The notes: generated by a model not told the origin, from the sequence alone. A stretch of 64,000 nucleotides of DNA from Facklamia sp. 7083-14-GEN3 (GCF_024742075.1 NZ_JANSGD010000002.1:1-64000); one strand, 5' to 3'. Shown: positions 37,085 to 45,395, numbered from the stretch's first letter. A program made the numbers and translations.

Positions 37085-37420
37085 CTAATAATGATTTATA
37101 TCGAATACCGCTTGATAGCGATATTCTTTCGTTTCTGTATCTGTAAAGTTGTAATCGGAATTGAGATGAACACCTGAAACAATATCCACGTGATCAAACA
37201 ATTCCATTACTTCTTTCACTTGTTCATTTAAGCTTGCCGCTTCATAAAGTGAGGGAGCGTAACTTTGGATAGCGAAAGTTGATGATTTTAGCTTGTTCTC
37301 GCTTCTCCCGCCTGTTCGCTCGACCACCACATAAGAAGTCGGCATGCTATTTTCGCGTTCAAAAAAAGACGGTACATTTAAATGACCGTCTAGAAACTTT
37401 TTAATTTCTACTTCAATCAC
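37085..37420 (-). CDS. tail terminator/minor tail protein
   Basis: Protein of 111 residues placed directly upstream of the major tail protein, where the tail terminator (SPP1 gp17-like) is found. The sequence SYVVVERTGGRSENKLKSST and AIQSYAPSLYEAASLNEQV fits that fold. It would cap the finished tail before head joining. Family assignment rests on order and pattern. Confidence 0.7.
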   Translation of the reverse strand: MIEVEIKKFLDGHLNVPSFFERENSMPTSYVVVERTGGRSENKLKSSTFAIQSYAPSLYEAASLNEQVKEVMELFDHVDIVSGVHLNSDYNFTDTETKEYRYQAVFDINHY

Positions 37421-37657
37421 TTAACGCACCGCCTTTAAAATCGTATTGTTTTTTGAGTTATCTTTTCTTGCTTCAATCGTTTCAGCCATTACAGAAGCAT
37501 TTGCCCTGTTTTTACCGACGTGTAGACTCGTTGAATAGCCATCTCCACATCTATCTCTAGCGCTTGAGGCTTTTTCCATTAAAATACTCTGCATTTCTTC
37601 AGATTTTAATAAGTCTCGAACGCCCTCTTGATTGAGTTTAAATTTAAATTTACTCAA
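37421..37657 (-). CDS. HK97 gp10-like head-tail/tail-completion protein
   Basis: Short protein of 78 residues (KFKFKLNQEGVRDLLKSEEM, then YSTSLHVGKNRANASVMAET), a pattern of the HK97 gp10/minor capsid-like group. It is shorter than most members. Overlaps both neighbours by a few bases or abuts them, so the joining genes are translated as a block. Confidence 0.65.
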   Translation of the reverse strand: MSKFKFKLNQEGVRDLLKSEEMQSILMEKASSARDRCGDGYSTSLHVGKNRANASVMAETIEARKDNSKNNTILKAVR

Positions 37658-37988
37658 TGCGTTCCACCATCACTTTCTTATTCCATTCAAGGGGGATCAA
37701 GTCTTCGATACCTTCTAATGGAATGCCAAAAGTTCGCCATCGTTTGCCGAAAAAGATAACTTCTTTGTTTTCCCAATCGTGAGTATCCTCCTTAGGAATT
37801 CCTAGTGTGTATACAGCTTTTCGACCTGTTAAGTTGATTTGAGTGGTAATATCATCAGCAGAAGTAGGAGCGACAATGACATTCTCAACGGTAATTTTTT
37901 GGTCCTCGTAGATTGTTTTTCCTAGTGGGTCTTTACCGACCTCAATCTTATCTAATAAAACAATCGGGATTCCTTTTATCTTCCCCAT
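37650..37988 (-). CDS. head-tail stopper-like protein
   Basis: Protein of 112 residues in the position of the SPP1 gp16-type stopper, which plugs the portal until the tail binds. It contains IPIVLLDKIEVGKDPLGKTI and EVIFFGKRWRTFGIPLEGIE, a beta-barrel pattern usual for this protein. Its start overlaps the end of the adaptor gene by 41 bases. Confidence 0.7.
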   Translation of the reverse strand: MGKIKGIPIVLLDKIEVGKDPLGKTIYEDQKITVENVIVAPTSADDITTQINLTGRKAVYTLGIPKEDTHDWENKEVIFFGKRWRTFGIPLEGIEDLIPLEWNKKVMVERIE

Positions 37989-38367
37989 AAAGATGTATAG
38001 CCCCCATTCGCTGTTTTTTAAGCCCTAGACGCTTTAATTCTTCTGTTTTGATAAATAGGCCACCTCCGGGAGTTAAGAACGTTCCCGACCAAGAATAGCC
38101 CAATGCTGACTGTGATTCTTGGACCATTGGCTCTTTATCTGTAGCAGTCATTAGAGTTCTAGCTACCACATCGACAGTGACCGATTTCAAAACGGAAGCA
38201 AAGACAGAGTTCTGTCTTTTATCGTCTAAATCAACACCAACCTTTTCAGCTTCAAGCCTTAAGGTATCTGAAACGATTGGCAACAAGGCAGTAGCCCTTT
38301 CGGTTTCTTCCGGTGTCATTTCACGCCATAAACTTTTAAGGTCTTCAAGTGTTGCAAAAGATTCCAT
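37948..38367 (-). CDS. head-tail adaptor, phage Gp19/Gp15/Gp42-like
   Basis: Helical protein of 139 residues with FATLEDLKSLWREMTPEETE, VASVLKSVTVDVVARTL-like (FASVLKSVTVDVVARTLMTA) and SQSALGYSWSGTFLTPGGGL, the latter being a hallmark of the Gp19/Gp15/Gp42 family in Gram-positive phages. Forms the ring between portal and stopper. Confidence 0.82.
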   Translation of the reverse strand: MESFATLEDLKSLWREMTPEETERATALLPIVSDTLRLEAEKVGVDLDDKRQNSVFASVLKSVTVDVVARTLMTATDKEPMVQESQSALGYSWSGTFLTPGGGLFIKTEELKRLGLKKQRMGAIHLYGEDKRNPDCFIR

Positions 38368-38375
38368 AAAATCAC

Positions 38376-38657
38376 CTACCCTTGGAAGGCTTCGGCAATA
38401 ATTTCAATGATTTCTTCTTTCTTAGCTTCTGAAGGTAATTCGATTTGATTTTCTGCTGCATAGTCACGTAGCTCTGCAACTTTCATCTTTGTTAAGTCAA
38501 AATCTTCTTCCACTTCTTCGACTGGTTCTTCTGCTTTTGGCTCTTGAACTTTTTCAACTGACTTAGATTGAGCAGAGTTAAACTCTACCCAATCGCCGCC
38601 AGAGATTTTGTGTTCAAAATCCATTACAATCCCTGTCTCTCTGTTGATGTATTTCAT
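38376..38657 (-). CDS. small head-associated protein with HeH/SAP-like domain
   Basis: Protein of 93 residues. Residues 55-92 (LTKMKVAELRDYAAENQIEL) form a Rho-N/SAP-like helix-extended loop-helix, which can contact nucleic acid; the N-terminus and acidic middle are variable. Such proteins commonly follow the capsid gene in siphoviruses of Lactobacillales. Role not established. Confidence 0.7.
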   Translation of the reverse strand: MKYINRETGIVMDFEHKISGGDWVEFNSAQSKSVEKVQEPKAEEPVEEVEEDFDLTKMKVAELRDYAAENQIELPSEAKKEEIIEIIAEAFQG

Positions 38658-38658
38658 G

Positions 38659-39546
38659 TTACTCGCCCGCTTCTACAATCTTAGCGAATGAATTAGCATC
38701 TAAGATTCCCCAACCAATAAATGTTTCGGCACGTAAATAAACCTCGTTATGACCTGCTAAGTCTTTGCCGGAGTTGTCTGGGTCACCATAAGGAATAACT
38801 TGTAATGGAATTTCCTTAGCGATTCCGTATTTGAACATTTGACGGAAGTCTCCTACAACACCTTCTAATTTAGAGTTGATAGTCACATTTTTTGATACTT
38901 GAACCGGTAATGAGCCTAAAGATCCCGGATTTCCACCGAACTTAAACTCTGGATATAATTTAACACCTACACCGTTTTCGATTTTAGCTAGTGAAGCTCC
39001 TGTTAAAGAAGATAATGCAGCTCCGCTGATTTCGCCGTCTGCTCCAGTAACCAACTGAGTTGCTTCTTCGATAACGTCGTCGATAGTTCCAGCTTCGAAC
39101 GTTACGGATTGAGTAACTTTGTCTGCAAAATTATTCGCTCCAATGATATCTGATTTAGACCCTGTACGAGGGTTTGTTCCAGAGAAAGCCATAATATCTA
39201 AACCTTTAGCAAGTTTCTTAGCGTAGCCTTCATTGAATTTTTGTAGTAATTCCAATTGACGCTCTTCATCGGCAATTAGGAATTCATCTGATACACGAGC
39301 ACCATATTCAACCTTTAATGGCACTACGGTGATAGGTTCTACCTTGATTCCACCGTGAGATTTTGAGCCAGATTCTGCTACAATGTCGATTTCGTTTTCA
39401 AATTCGAAAGTGAAATATTTATTCCCATCAAATGAGATAGCATCTTGTTGTGAAAGTTTGGCTAAAACCGATTCACCTTTCACCTTGCTAATTAAGTCAT
39501 TTACTACTTGCTCATTAAATAAAGTTGATTTTGTTAAAGTTGCCAT
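38659..39546 (-). CDS. major capsid protein, HK97 fold
   Basis: Coat protein of 295 residues. The N-terminal arm and E-loop region (GNKYFTFEFENEIDIVAESG SKSHG pattern), the P-domain helix (LLQKFNEGYAKKLAKGLDIM) and the C-terminal GHNEVYLRAETFIGWGILDA are typical of HK97-type coats of streptococcal and lactococcal phages that use a separate scaffold. Lies 6 bases after the scaffold gene. Confidence 0.92.
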   Translation of the reverse strand: MATLTKSTLFNEQVVNDLISKVKGESVLAKLSQQDAISFDGNKYFTFEFENEIDIVAESGSKSHGGIKVEPITVVPLKVEYGARVSDEFLIADEERQLELLQKFNEGYAKKLAKGLDIMAFSGTNPRTGSKSDIIGANNFADKVTQSVTFEAGTIDDVIEEATQLVTGADGEISGAALSSLTGASLAKIENGVGVKLYPEFKFGGNPGSLGSLPVQVSKNVTINSKLEGVVGDFRQMFKYGIAKEIPLQVIPYGDPDNSGKDLAGHNEVYLRAETFIGWGILDANSFAKIVEAGE

Positions 39547-39552
39547 ATGTTA

Positions 39553-40032
39553 TTATTCTCCTTTTAAGTCTTTTAGTGTTTGTAATAAGGCTGAGCGTGT
39601 ATCGTCTTTCGGTTCACTCTCGGGCTCATAATTCTTAAGCGGTTGCGTTTGTTTTACGCTCACAAATCCCGCCAACCGTTCAGCATCTTGTTGAAGCGAT
39701 TCTTCATCTTCCCCCATTAAGCGATCGGCTAAATCGAGTGGAAGATTGTTTTTAAGTGCGATAGACGTTTTCAAATCTTTAGTCTTTAACTTTCCGTTTT
39801 CTTGAGTTAAGGACTGATTTGTTTGTTCTAATTCTGAATATTTAGTGGTTAGAGACTCTTTTTCATCGTTTAAAGCTTTTATAGTTTTTTCAAGATTCGC
39901 CTTTTCATTCTTGAGGGTTTCGTATTCCTCCAGCTTATCCTCACCAAACTTAACCGCTTTTCCGTGTTCGGCCATGATTTTATCTACTGCAGTGTCCTCT
40001 AAACCTAAATCTTTTAAAAATTCTCGTTTCAT
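39553..40032 (-). CDS. scaffold protein (phage GP20/DUF4355-like)
   Basis: Protein of 159 residues. Begins MKREFLKDLGLEDTAVDKIM, then a long coiled coil (about 35-95), a conserved helical part (LPLDLADRLMGEDEESLQQD) and a short charged end, the plan of GP20-type scaffolds. It would guide capsid assembly and be lost from the mature head. GAAGGAG precedes the ATG. Confidence 0.88.
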   Translation of the reverse strand: MKREFLKDLGLEDTAVDKIMAEHGKAVKFGEDKLEEYETLKNEKANLEKTIKALNDEKESLTTKYSELEQTNQSLTQENGKLKTKDLKTSIALKNNLPLDLADRLMGEDEESLQQDAERLAGFVSVKQTQPLKNYEPESEPKDDTRSALLQTLKDLKGE

Positions 40033-40059
40033 TTTTGTTTCTCCTTCTCGTTTTGTTTT

Positions 40060-40185
40060 CGCAGTCCGACTGCGTGAAGTTCGCTATTTGTCGCATAGCT
40101 GCGTAGTTTAATGTCATTCCGGACAAAATAAATAGCCCTATCACTAGGACTTGTTTGTTTATTATTTAATTGTCGCTAAGTAGCG
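40060..40185 (-). other. untranslated leader of the scaffold-capsid genes with a row of small hairpins
   Basis: Between the scaffold start and the small broken gene lie about 150 non-coding bases with at least four short perfect stems: CGCAGT-CCG-ACTGCG (40060-40074), CGCA-TAGC-TGCG (40092-40103), CCTA-TCAC-TAGG (about 40137-40148) and CGCT-AAGT-AGCG (40174-40185). None has a T-run, so they are not terminators. They may protect or regulate the capsid mRNA. Confidence 0.45.
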
Positions 40186-40188
40186 TTA

Positions 40189-40308
40189 TTACATACCGCA
40201 ACCACCGAGCATTTGCTCTTGGGTTAGGATAACCGGATCTTTTGGTTTTTCTTCTTTGGTTTCTTTTTCTTTGTTTTCTTCGAACGTTTCAATTTATGGT
40301 ATCCACAT
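40189..40308 (-). pseudogene. 39-codon small phage gene with TAA at codon 5
   Basis: AGGAGG lies 7 bases before ATG TGG ATA CCA, then TAA (40294-40296), then 34 further codons in the same frame (starting IETFEENKEKETKEEK and ending QEQMLGGCGM) before a second stop at 40189. The strong binding site and the open, charged continuation suggest a recently inactivated gene in which one base of a Lys codon (AAA) changed. It sits between the metallopeptidase-like gene and the capsid leader. Confidence 0.6.
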
Positions 40309-40319
40309 AGTTATACCTC

Positions 40320-40667
40320 CTAACAAATATCTATTTCTTCAAACATCGTTTTTAATTTCGGAAATTGGATAGCTACCCAATCAACAATTTCCTCGTTCCT
40401 TGCCCAATCTGAATTATGGTCAAGTCCACTTTCATATAAAAACGCATGCACCAACTCGTGTCTGATGGTTCGATTGCGGTGTTCCAGTAAGTTGTCTTTT
40501 ATATAGCCGTTGTCTTCGCTAATATCTGATATGTATATTGTTTTACTAGTGAAGTCACAATAACCATCATAGTTCGATTGGATGCTAAGTTTTCCACGTT
40601 CATCGTCACTTTCTTGGATAACAGTGTACTCGGTTCCTAACACATTTACTTTTGCTAATTCTTCCAT
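40320..40667 (-). CDS. phage HExxH metallopeptidase-like protein
   Basis: Protein of 115 residues with RHELVHAFLYESGL near residue 70, a zinc peptidase motif HExxH, in an otherwise small alpha/beta protein. Such short SprT/ImmA-like proteins are frequent near packaging genes of siphoviruses from Firmicutes; substrates are unknown. GGAGG is 5 bases before the ATG. It could serve in head protein processing, but that is only a guess from position. Confidence 0.8.
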   Translation of the reverse strand: MEELAKVNVLGTEYTVIQESDDERGKLSIQSNYDGYCDFTSKTIYISDISEDNGYIKDNLLEHRNRTIRHELVHAFLYESGLDHNSDWARNEEIVDWVAIQFPKLKTMFEEIDIC

Positions 40668-40818
40668 GTAACCTCCAATTGATAGTTAGATACAGCATCT
40701 TTCAGCAAAAGGATCACTACTCCTTTCAGACAAAAGCGACAACAACAAAATTAATTGCCATTAAATCACTTCTTTCGGAAAGAATGGTTATCTACTTATT
40801 CTTGCTAAAACGAACAGC

Positions 40819-40986
40819 TTATCGGCGTTTGTTCATCTCTTCAAGCAACGTTTCAGCATCTTCTGTTTCTATCCTTACAACTTGTTTTGAAACAGACGAT
40901 AGCATATCTTTAAATAACGATATTAAACCGGCTAATACCAAAATAAGTATCATCAGCAACAAAACCGCGTTTTCTAAATGCCAAAT
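40819..40986 (-). CDS. small membrane protein, start codon uncertain
   Basis: About 55 residues with one membrane segment (AVLLLMILILVLAGLISLF) and a charged end (VVRIETEDAETLLEEMNKRR). AAAGGAG is followed after 8 bases by ATT (40986-40984), a rare start codon; a TTG at 41004 lies before the binding site. It follows the large terminase gene by a few bases. Function unknown. Confidence 0.5.
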   Translation of the reverse strand: MWHLENAVLLLMILILVLAGLISLFKDMLSSVSKQVVRIETEDAETLLEEMNKRR

Positions 40987-41006
40987 AGTATTCACTCCTT
41001 TCAACG

Positions 41007-42419
41007 CTAATACCCCACTCTTTGTTTTCGCTTAGGTTTGGACTCTACGCAAGCCCAGTAAGCTAATATCATGCTATCCATTAGTGCGATCTCGTGGTCT
41101 TCAAACTGGCTGCGATAGCCAAAACCACCCGATGAACCAATCGGCCGCTTCTCACAGTTAGTGACTACTTGAGTGAGCGACGGTTGATTCTTATGAGCGA
41201 TATTTTGAGTGTTTACACCACGCTCAAAGGCAGCGTTGGCTACAATAACCTCCGAAACCTTAGGTAAGATTGGATGTGGCTTAATTCGCGCTTGTTTCAT
41301 TTCTGATTCAAGCAATCGTTGACCACTGGCGCCGTCAATAACAACCTTTTCTACATCCGAACGGTTTAAGAAGTCTAAGATCCAACCGTTTCCGTTTCTG
41401 ACTGATTGGCAATCAATCGCTTCAATGAATATCCGTTCAGTTGAGGTTTTGACTGCAATTGACAAGGCGACATTCACGCCATTTTGGCCATACTTAATAC
41501 CGACATACAACTTAGAAGCCAATCGAGGAATCCGTTTAACTTCCATATCTTCCCATTCTTCGGTTGTAATGGCTGATTTTTGGTTGTATTTAGGCCAATA
41601 ACCTAAACGCTGAACGTTATGGTCAAGTTCATCGTCTCCAAGCTCAGCCTCAATTTTACGCTCGTTTAAGTGATAGCCCATTGATGGGTTGGTTTCATAC
41701 CACGCATCAACATCTCTTATGTCTTTCATATCCGGAACAGACCACTCAGCCCAACCAGAATATTTATTGCCACCGTCTAAAGTGGTTTGTCTGTATTTAG
41801 TGAATACCGTACCGCTTGAAACAGGAGTCGGTGGCGTTCCTAACATAATAGTCTGTGGATTGTCTGAGTCGGTAACTGTATATTTTAAAGCTGACTCTTG
41901 GTCATCTGTATACTCTTGAGCTTCGTCAATGACTAACAAATCAAAACCTTCACCCAATCCACCGGTAGACGTTCTTGTTCTGAATTGGATAACTCCACCA
42001 GAGTTATAGAGTTCTAAACGTTCTTGTCCTTTAGCTTTGATAGAGTTGAAATCTTCACCTTCTACATAACCGAACATTTCAAGATATTTCTTTACCTTCT
42101 CATAAGATGAGTGGGCCGTGCTGATTCGGTGGGCAGTGTGTAAGATATTTAAACCTTTTTCTAAAGCCCACAATTCTTTTATATAGACAACCTCTGTCTT
42201 ACCGTTACGACGCGGAAGTGAATAACCAAATTTTTGGTGAGTCCATAGGCCGTCATCGTCAACGGCCATTAAAGGCTTTAAAAGGTTTTTCTGCCATTCG
42301 TAAACTTTAAGACTTGTTCGCTCGTAATATTTAACTGCTTCTTCAAAATCACTTTTATCAAACTCAAAATAATAACTAACGGTAGGTGTTTGTCTCCCAA
42401 GTTTCGTAATAACTGACAC
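41007..42419 (-). CDS. terL: terminase large subunit
   Basis: DNA packaging motor and nuclease, 470 residues. Walker A is PRRNGKT (residues 69-75), Walker B LLVIDEAQE near 175, followed by the coupling motif LGTPPTP. The C-terminal nuclease part has acids in VVIDGASG and ALMDSM; the first acid expected in KYGQNGVNVALSIAV is not evident. GTG start at 42419. Its place downstream of portal and MuF genes and upstream of the scaffold is unusual. No small terminase subunit is recognised nearby. Confidence 0.9.
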   Translation of the reverse strand: MSVITKLGRQTPTVSYYFEFDKSDFEEAVKYYERTSLKVYEWQKNLLKPLMAVDDDGLWTHQKFGYSLPRRNGKTEVVYIKELWALEKGLNILHTAHRISTAHSSYEKVKKYLEMFGYVEGEDFNSIKAKGQERLELYNSGGVIQFRTRTSTGGLGEGFDLLVIDEAQEYTDDQESALKYTVTDSDNPQTIMLGTPPTPVSSGTVFTKYRQTTLDGGNKYSGWAEWSVPDMKDIRDVDAWYETNPSMGYHLNERKIEAELGDDELDHNVQRLGYWPKYNQKSAITTEEWEDMEVKRIPRLASKLYVGIKYGQNGVNVALSIAVKTSTERIFIEAIDCQSVRNGNGWILDFLNRSDVEKVVIDGASGQRLLESEMKQARIKPHPILPKVSEVIVANAAFERGVNTQNIAHKNQPSLTQVVTNCEKRPIGSSGGFGYRSQFEDHEIALMDSMILAYWACVESKPKRKQRVGY

Positions 42420-42448
42420 CCCTTTCTAAGGGCTAGGCATTCCCCTTT

Positions 42449-43153
42449 CTACGTCCACGTTTTAGAGTGGGCATTCTGTCTTCTTCCATCTCCCGGAAGG
42501 TAATTTACTTCGCATTGACAATAGCGATGCCGCCTATAAACATCATTTCCAGTATCCATAACATTTTTATAGTCATACACTCCAGCTACTTCATCACACC
42601 AATCGCAGCAGTTAGCATTAGCCGTTCGAATTATCTTAGGTTTTAAGCCAGCGTCATAATGGAATTGCGCATTAGTCTTGATCGTATCATCTACAACTGA
42701 TTGACTAAAATTGATAACCGGCTCACCTAAAATCCACTTAATATCATCAAAAGACTCTTCCAGCGCTAAGCGTTGAACGATACCGTCGATTCTGTCTTGG
42801 TTTATTTCTGGTTTAAGTCCTCTCATACCCAAGCCGGCTGATTGATTTAAAACGGTTTGTACTTCTTGTGAAACCTCAGAAATAAGCAAAAAGTTGTTAA
42901 CCATCATCGGGTCAACAACTTTCTTTGCGATATTGTAGTAAAGTTTGCCATTCGGTAATACTTCGCTTGATAAATTCATTTTGAACGATTTAGCAAGTAA
43001 CTCGCCCACAATAATTGCATAGCGGTTGGCCTCTCTATATGTGGCTGTACCGTCTTTAAGTTTCTTGCTGATTGTCACCAAGTTCGGGTTGTTCCTCAAT
43101 TGTTTCTGGAATTGCTTGTGTATTAAATCCAGCAAGTCCTGCGATATGTCCAT
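42449..43153 (-). CDS. MuF-like minor head protein
   Basis: Protein of 234 residues. The C-terminal MuF domain has the cysteine/histidine signature TANANCCDWCDEVAGVYDYK ... GNDVYRRHRYCQCEVNYLPG (about 180-225), likely a metal site. It is a minor capsid component near the portal. Its start overlaps the portal end by 98 bases, with GGAGGGAG upstream of the ATG. Confidence 0.88.
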   Translation of the reverse strand: MDISQDLLDLIHKQFQKQLRNNPNLVTISKKLKDGTATYREANRYAIIVGELLAKSFKMNLSSEVLPNGKLYYNIAKKVVDPMMVNNFLLISEVSQEVQTVLNQSAGLGMRGLKPEINQDRIDGIVQRLALEESFDDIKWILGEPVINFSQSVVDDTIKTNAQFHYDAGLKPKIIRTANANCCDWCDEVAGVYDYKNVMDTGNDVYRRHRYCQCEVNYLPGDGRRQNAHSKTWT

Positions 43154-44390
43154 CGATTGCTTCTCCCTCCATTCCTGTTAAATCTCTAAGATTTGCTTTA
43201 CCAAAGTAACCAGGCACCGACTGATTAATCTTAATTACGCCATCGCCGAGAGCAGAAATGGTTGCTGCATCTGGCTCAAAAACCGGTTCCCATTTTGCCT
43301 TTGTCTTATAAAAAGCCTTTCTTTCGTAAGTAAAATTATCACGTACACAAGCGGCTAGAATACCGACATTTAAAAAACCACTACCAAAATTTCGTTGAGC
43401 TTTTCTAGCAGCCACTCTTAGTGTTTCGTGCGCTGCTTTAATCGCTTCTGAACTAGATGGATTATCTGACACAAAGCCTAAGTCATCTAATGTTAATCCT
43501 GCTTCGCCCGCAAAGCCAGCTGCCGCCATTCTTAACTGTTCCATAAATGGAGCCATTGATTGAGTTGTGAATTGACCTAGTGTTGGTTTTTCTCCTTCAT
43601 CGTCTTTAGTGAACTCTAACATTGATGAAATGGTAGCTCTCCAACTATCTAATTTTTCTGAATCTTGGCTAGTTCCTACTACATATTTTTGAGGGAATGA
43701 ATAGAATTCAGCGGTTACATCAGAGCGTTCTAAAACTCGCTTAGCATAATTTTGCCAATACATAGCAGATCTTGAAATTCTAGATCGTCCAAACGGCCTG
43801 ACGGCATCTGGTCTATGGATTATTGGCACTAATAATGGCGCTGGCGCTGTATTCGTATAATATAACGGTTCCTTGTCTTTTTCGTATATAGTAGTCAAGC
43901 CTTTTTCAAAATAAGCTTCAATCAAGGGGTTATTATAAGAATCTCTCTTTAGAACTGCATAGCCCTCTGATAAGAAACCAGTAATTGGATCGATTTCACC
44001 AGTGGCTTCACTCGCTTCGATTACTTGCAACCTTGGATAGCCATTTTCATCTTCGGATATATAGACAAAACAACAAGAAGCGATCAAGGCAGAAAGAACT
44101 GCACTATCAAAGAAAGTGTCCGGATTGTTCATCTGGAATATCTCATTGAGATTGAAGTTGTCCTCCGCAAACTCTCTAAACACCAGTCGGTCTGCTAAAG
44201 TATCCACAGCTTTGGGAGCCCAGCCGATTGTTGATTTAAACATTCGTTGAATCTCTGGTGGCATAGTGAAGCTCTTGTTGAAATTATGGTATTTCATATC
44301 ATAGTATTTATATCGAGTTTCAACCCTTCGCCTATGTTTCTCTAGTTTTTTACTTAAATATGTAGGTCCTTTTAAGGCCAAATTTAACAC
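43056..44390 (-). CDS. portal protein
   Basis: Forms the dodecameric DNA gate in the head. The 444-residue protein belongs to the portal group of streptococcal phages: KYYDMKYHNFNKSFTMPPEI near 27, FGRSRISRSAMYWQNYAKRV near 200, LTLDDLGFVSDNPSSSEAIK near 300 and the clip/wing RVAARKAQRNFGSGF. The start could be GTG at 44390 or TTG at 44381; AGAGG fits the TTG better. Confidence 0.88.
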   Translation of the reverse strand: MLNLALKGPTYLSKKLEKHRRRVETRYKYYDMKYHNFNKSFTMPPEIQRMFKSTIGWAPKAVDTLADRLVFREFAEDNFNLNEIFQMNNPDTFFDSAVLSALIASCCFVYISEDENGYPRLQVIEASEATGEIDPITGFLSEGYAVLKRDSYNNPLIEAYFEKGLTTIYEKDKEPLYYTNTAPAPLLVPIIHRPDAVRPFGRSRISRSAMYWQNYAKRVLERSDVTAEFYSFPQKYVVGTSQDSEKLDSWRATISSMLEFTKDDEGEKPTLGQFTTQSMAPFMEQLRMAAAGFAGEAGLTLDDLGFVSDNPSSSEAIKAAHETLRVAARKAQRNFGSGFLNVGILAACVRDNFTYERKAFYKTKAKWEPVFEPDAATISALGDGVIKINQSVPGYFGKANLRDLTGMEGEAIDGHIAGLAGFNTQAIPETIEEQPELGDNQQET

Positions 44391-44499
44391 CTCTTTTAAT
44401 TTTTAAATGTTGTTAGGGTGGGGATAGTATGGCGTGAGAAAATATGTACAGTACGGCGTGAAGTCCGGCCGACAGAGGGGAGGGGGAGGTATGCCCCCT
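44391..44499. other. non-coding G-rich interval between HNH and portal genes, possible cos region
   Basis: About 110 bases without a gene. It contains GTATGGCGTGAGAAAATATG and a similar GTACGGCGTGAAGTC (a near-repeat of TACGGCGTGA) and then AGAGGGGAGGGGGAGGTATG followed by CCCCCTTC. G-runs and repeats of this type next to an HNH gene are seen at cohesive-end sites of some siphoviruses. No direct evidence of cutting. Confidence 0.35.
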
Positions 44500-44844
44500 T
44501 CATCCTTCGAACCGGTAAGAAGTCCAATCTTTCGACTGAGGCAAATTACGGTTGCCTATTACCTTCTTGTTCTTCTTCATGTTCTCATCATTATTAAATA
44601 ATTTGTCTGACTTTTGTCTATTACAAGTCCAATGTGCTAGTTGTAGGTTAGCTATGTCCGAGGGGTGTCCACCTTTAGCTACTGGAATGATATGGTCCAC
44701 TACTGCACTCATAGGGTTGGGGGCTTTTAAACTAAAGTCCACAGGATACCCACACAAAGCACAAGTATTCTGGCTAGCAAAGATTCTTTTTCGATTCTTT
44801 TCATAGGCAGCACGATGGCCACCGATACGGTCTGTTCTTACCAT
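44500..44844 (-). CDS. HNH endonuclease
   Basis: Protein of 114 residues with a zinc-stabilised HNH domain: CALCGYPVDF, then VVDHIIPVAKGGHPSDIANL and LAHWTCNRQKSD. HNH proteins next to packaging genes are needed for terminase cleavage in several cos-type phages, e.g. HK97. AGGAGG precedes the ATG. It starts the late packaging block after two terminators. Confidence 0.92.
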   Translation of the reverse strand: MVRTDRIGGHRAAYEKNRKRIFASQNTCALCGYPVDFSLKAPNPMSAVVDHIIPVAKGGHPSDIANLQLAHWTCNRQKSDKLFNNDENMKKNKKVIGNRNLPQSKDWTSYRFEG

Positions 44845-44898
44845 AGGCTAACCTCCTGGGTCTTTAAATAATAGAGACTAGGTACATAATAAAAAGGC

Positions 44899-44954
44899 CT
44901 ACGGTTTGGCCTTGAGGGGTGGGTATAATAAAAAGACACCGGGTGGGGTGTCTT
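44899..44954 (-). terminator. two terminators in tandem
   Basis: On the reverse strand AAGACACC/GGTGTCTTTTT (44954-44929) is followed by AAGGCC/GGCCTTTTT (about 44924-44899). Both are hairpins with T-runs, placed between the insulated small gene and the HNH gene. Late transcription must start after them or be antiterminated. Confidence 0.88.
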
Positions 44955-44960
44955 AAAAAA

Positions 44961-45395
44961 TTAATTTGGCTGATTTATTTTTATCATAGCCATCGTATAT
45001 ATACCGTTTAAAATCTTAAATAGAATAGCTATATTCTGAGCTGTTTCTCCTGATTTATTAATTGTTTCCAAAGCTTTTGTTAATAAATTATCAGCTTCTT
45101 CCTTCGTATTAGCCTTTGCTATTTCATGAATTGAAGTCATTACCCTTTGAAGTTCTTCTGTCGATAATTGGGTTTGTCTATTGATCTGAACTATTTCTTT
45201 TAAATAATTTGTATTCTCTACAACCTGTTTTAATAGTTCATTAGCTTCTTCTTGCTTTTCAATAAGCTCGTAAGTTGGATCAACCTGAATTTCTAATTCT
45301 CCCAATGAACTATCTAAGTTACTTGGTTCTATTAGATTGTTCAAATTGATAACATTTTTTTCTTGAATATGCCTTATTAAATCATCATAAACCAT
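44961..45395 (-). CDS. hypothetical protein in a terminator-insulated unit
   Basis: Start at 45395 follows AAAGGAG; the longer frame runs through a terminator. The 144-residue protein is helical with a coiled coil (about 42-75) and a C-terminal amphipathic helix (TAQNIAILFKILNGIYTMAM). No family recognised. It has a terminator before it, two after it and an extended -10 box, so it is probably expressed by itself, possibly from the prophage. Could be an accessory gene. Confidence 0.65.
   Translation of the reverse strand: MVYDDLIRHIQEKNVINLNNLIEPSNLDSSLGELEIQVDPTYELIEKQEEANELLKQVVENTNYLKEIVQINRQTQLSTEELQRVMTSIHEIAKANTKEEADNLLTKALETINKSGETAQNIAILFKILNGIYTMAMIKINQPN

Noticed and set aside
40668-40818. 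11-codon frame MAINFVVVAFV and other tiny frames between the metallopeptidase and the membrane protein genes
   Set aside because: Too short and with weak start signals; nothing supports translation.
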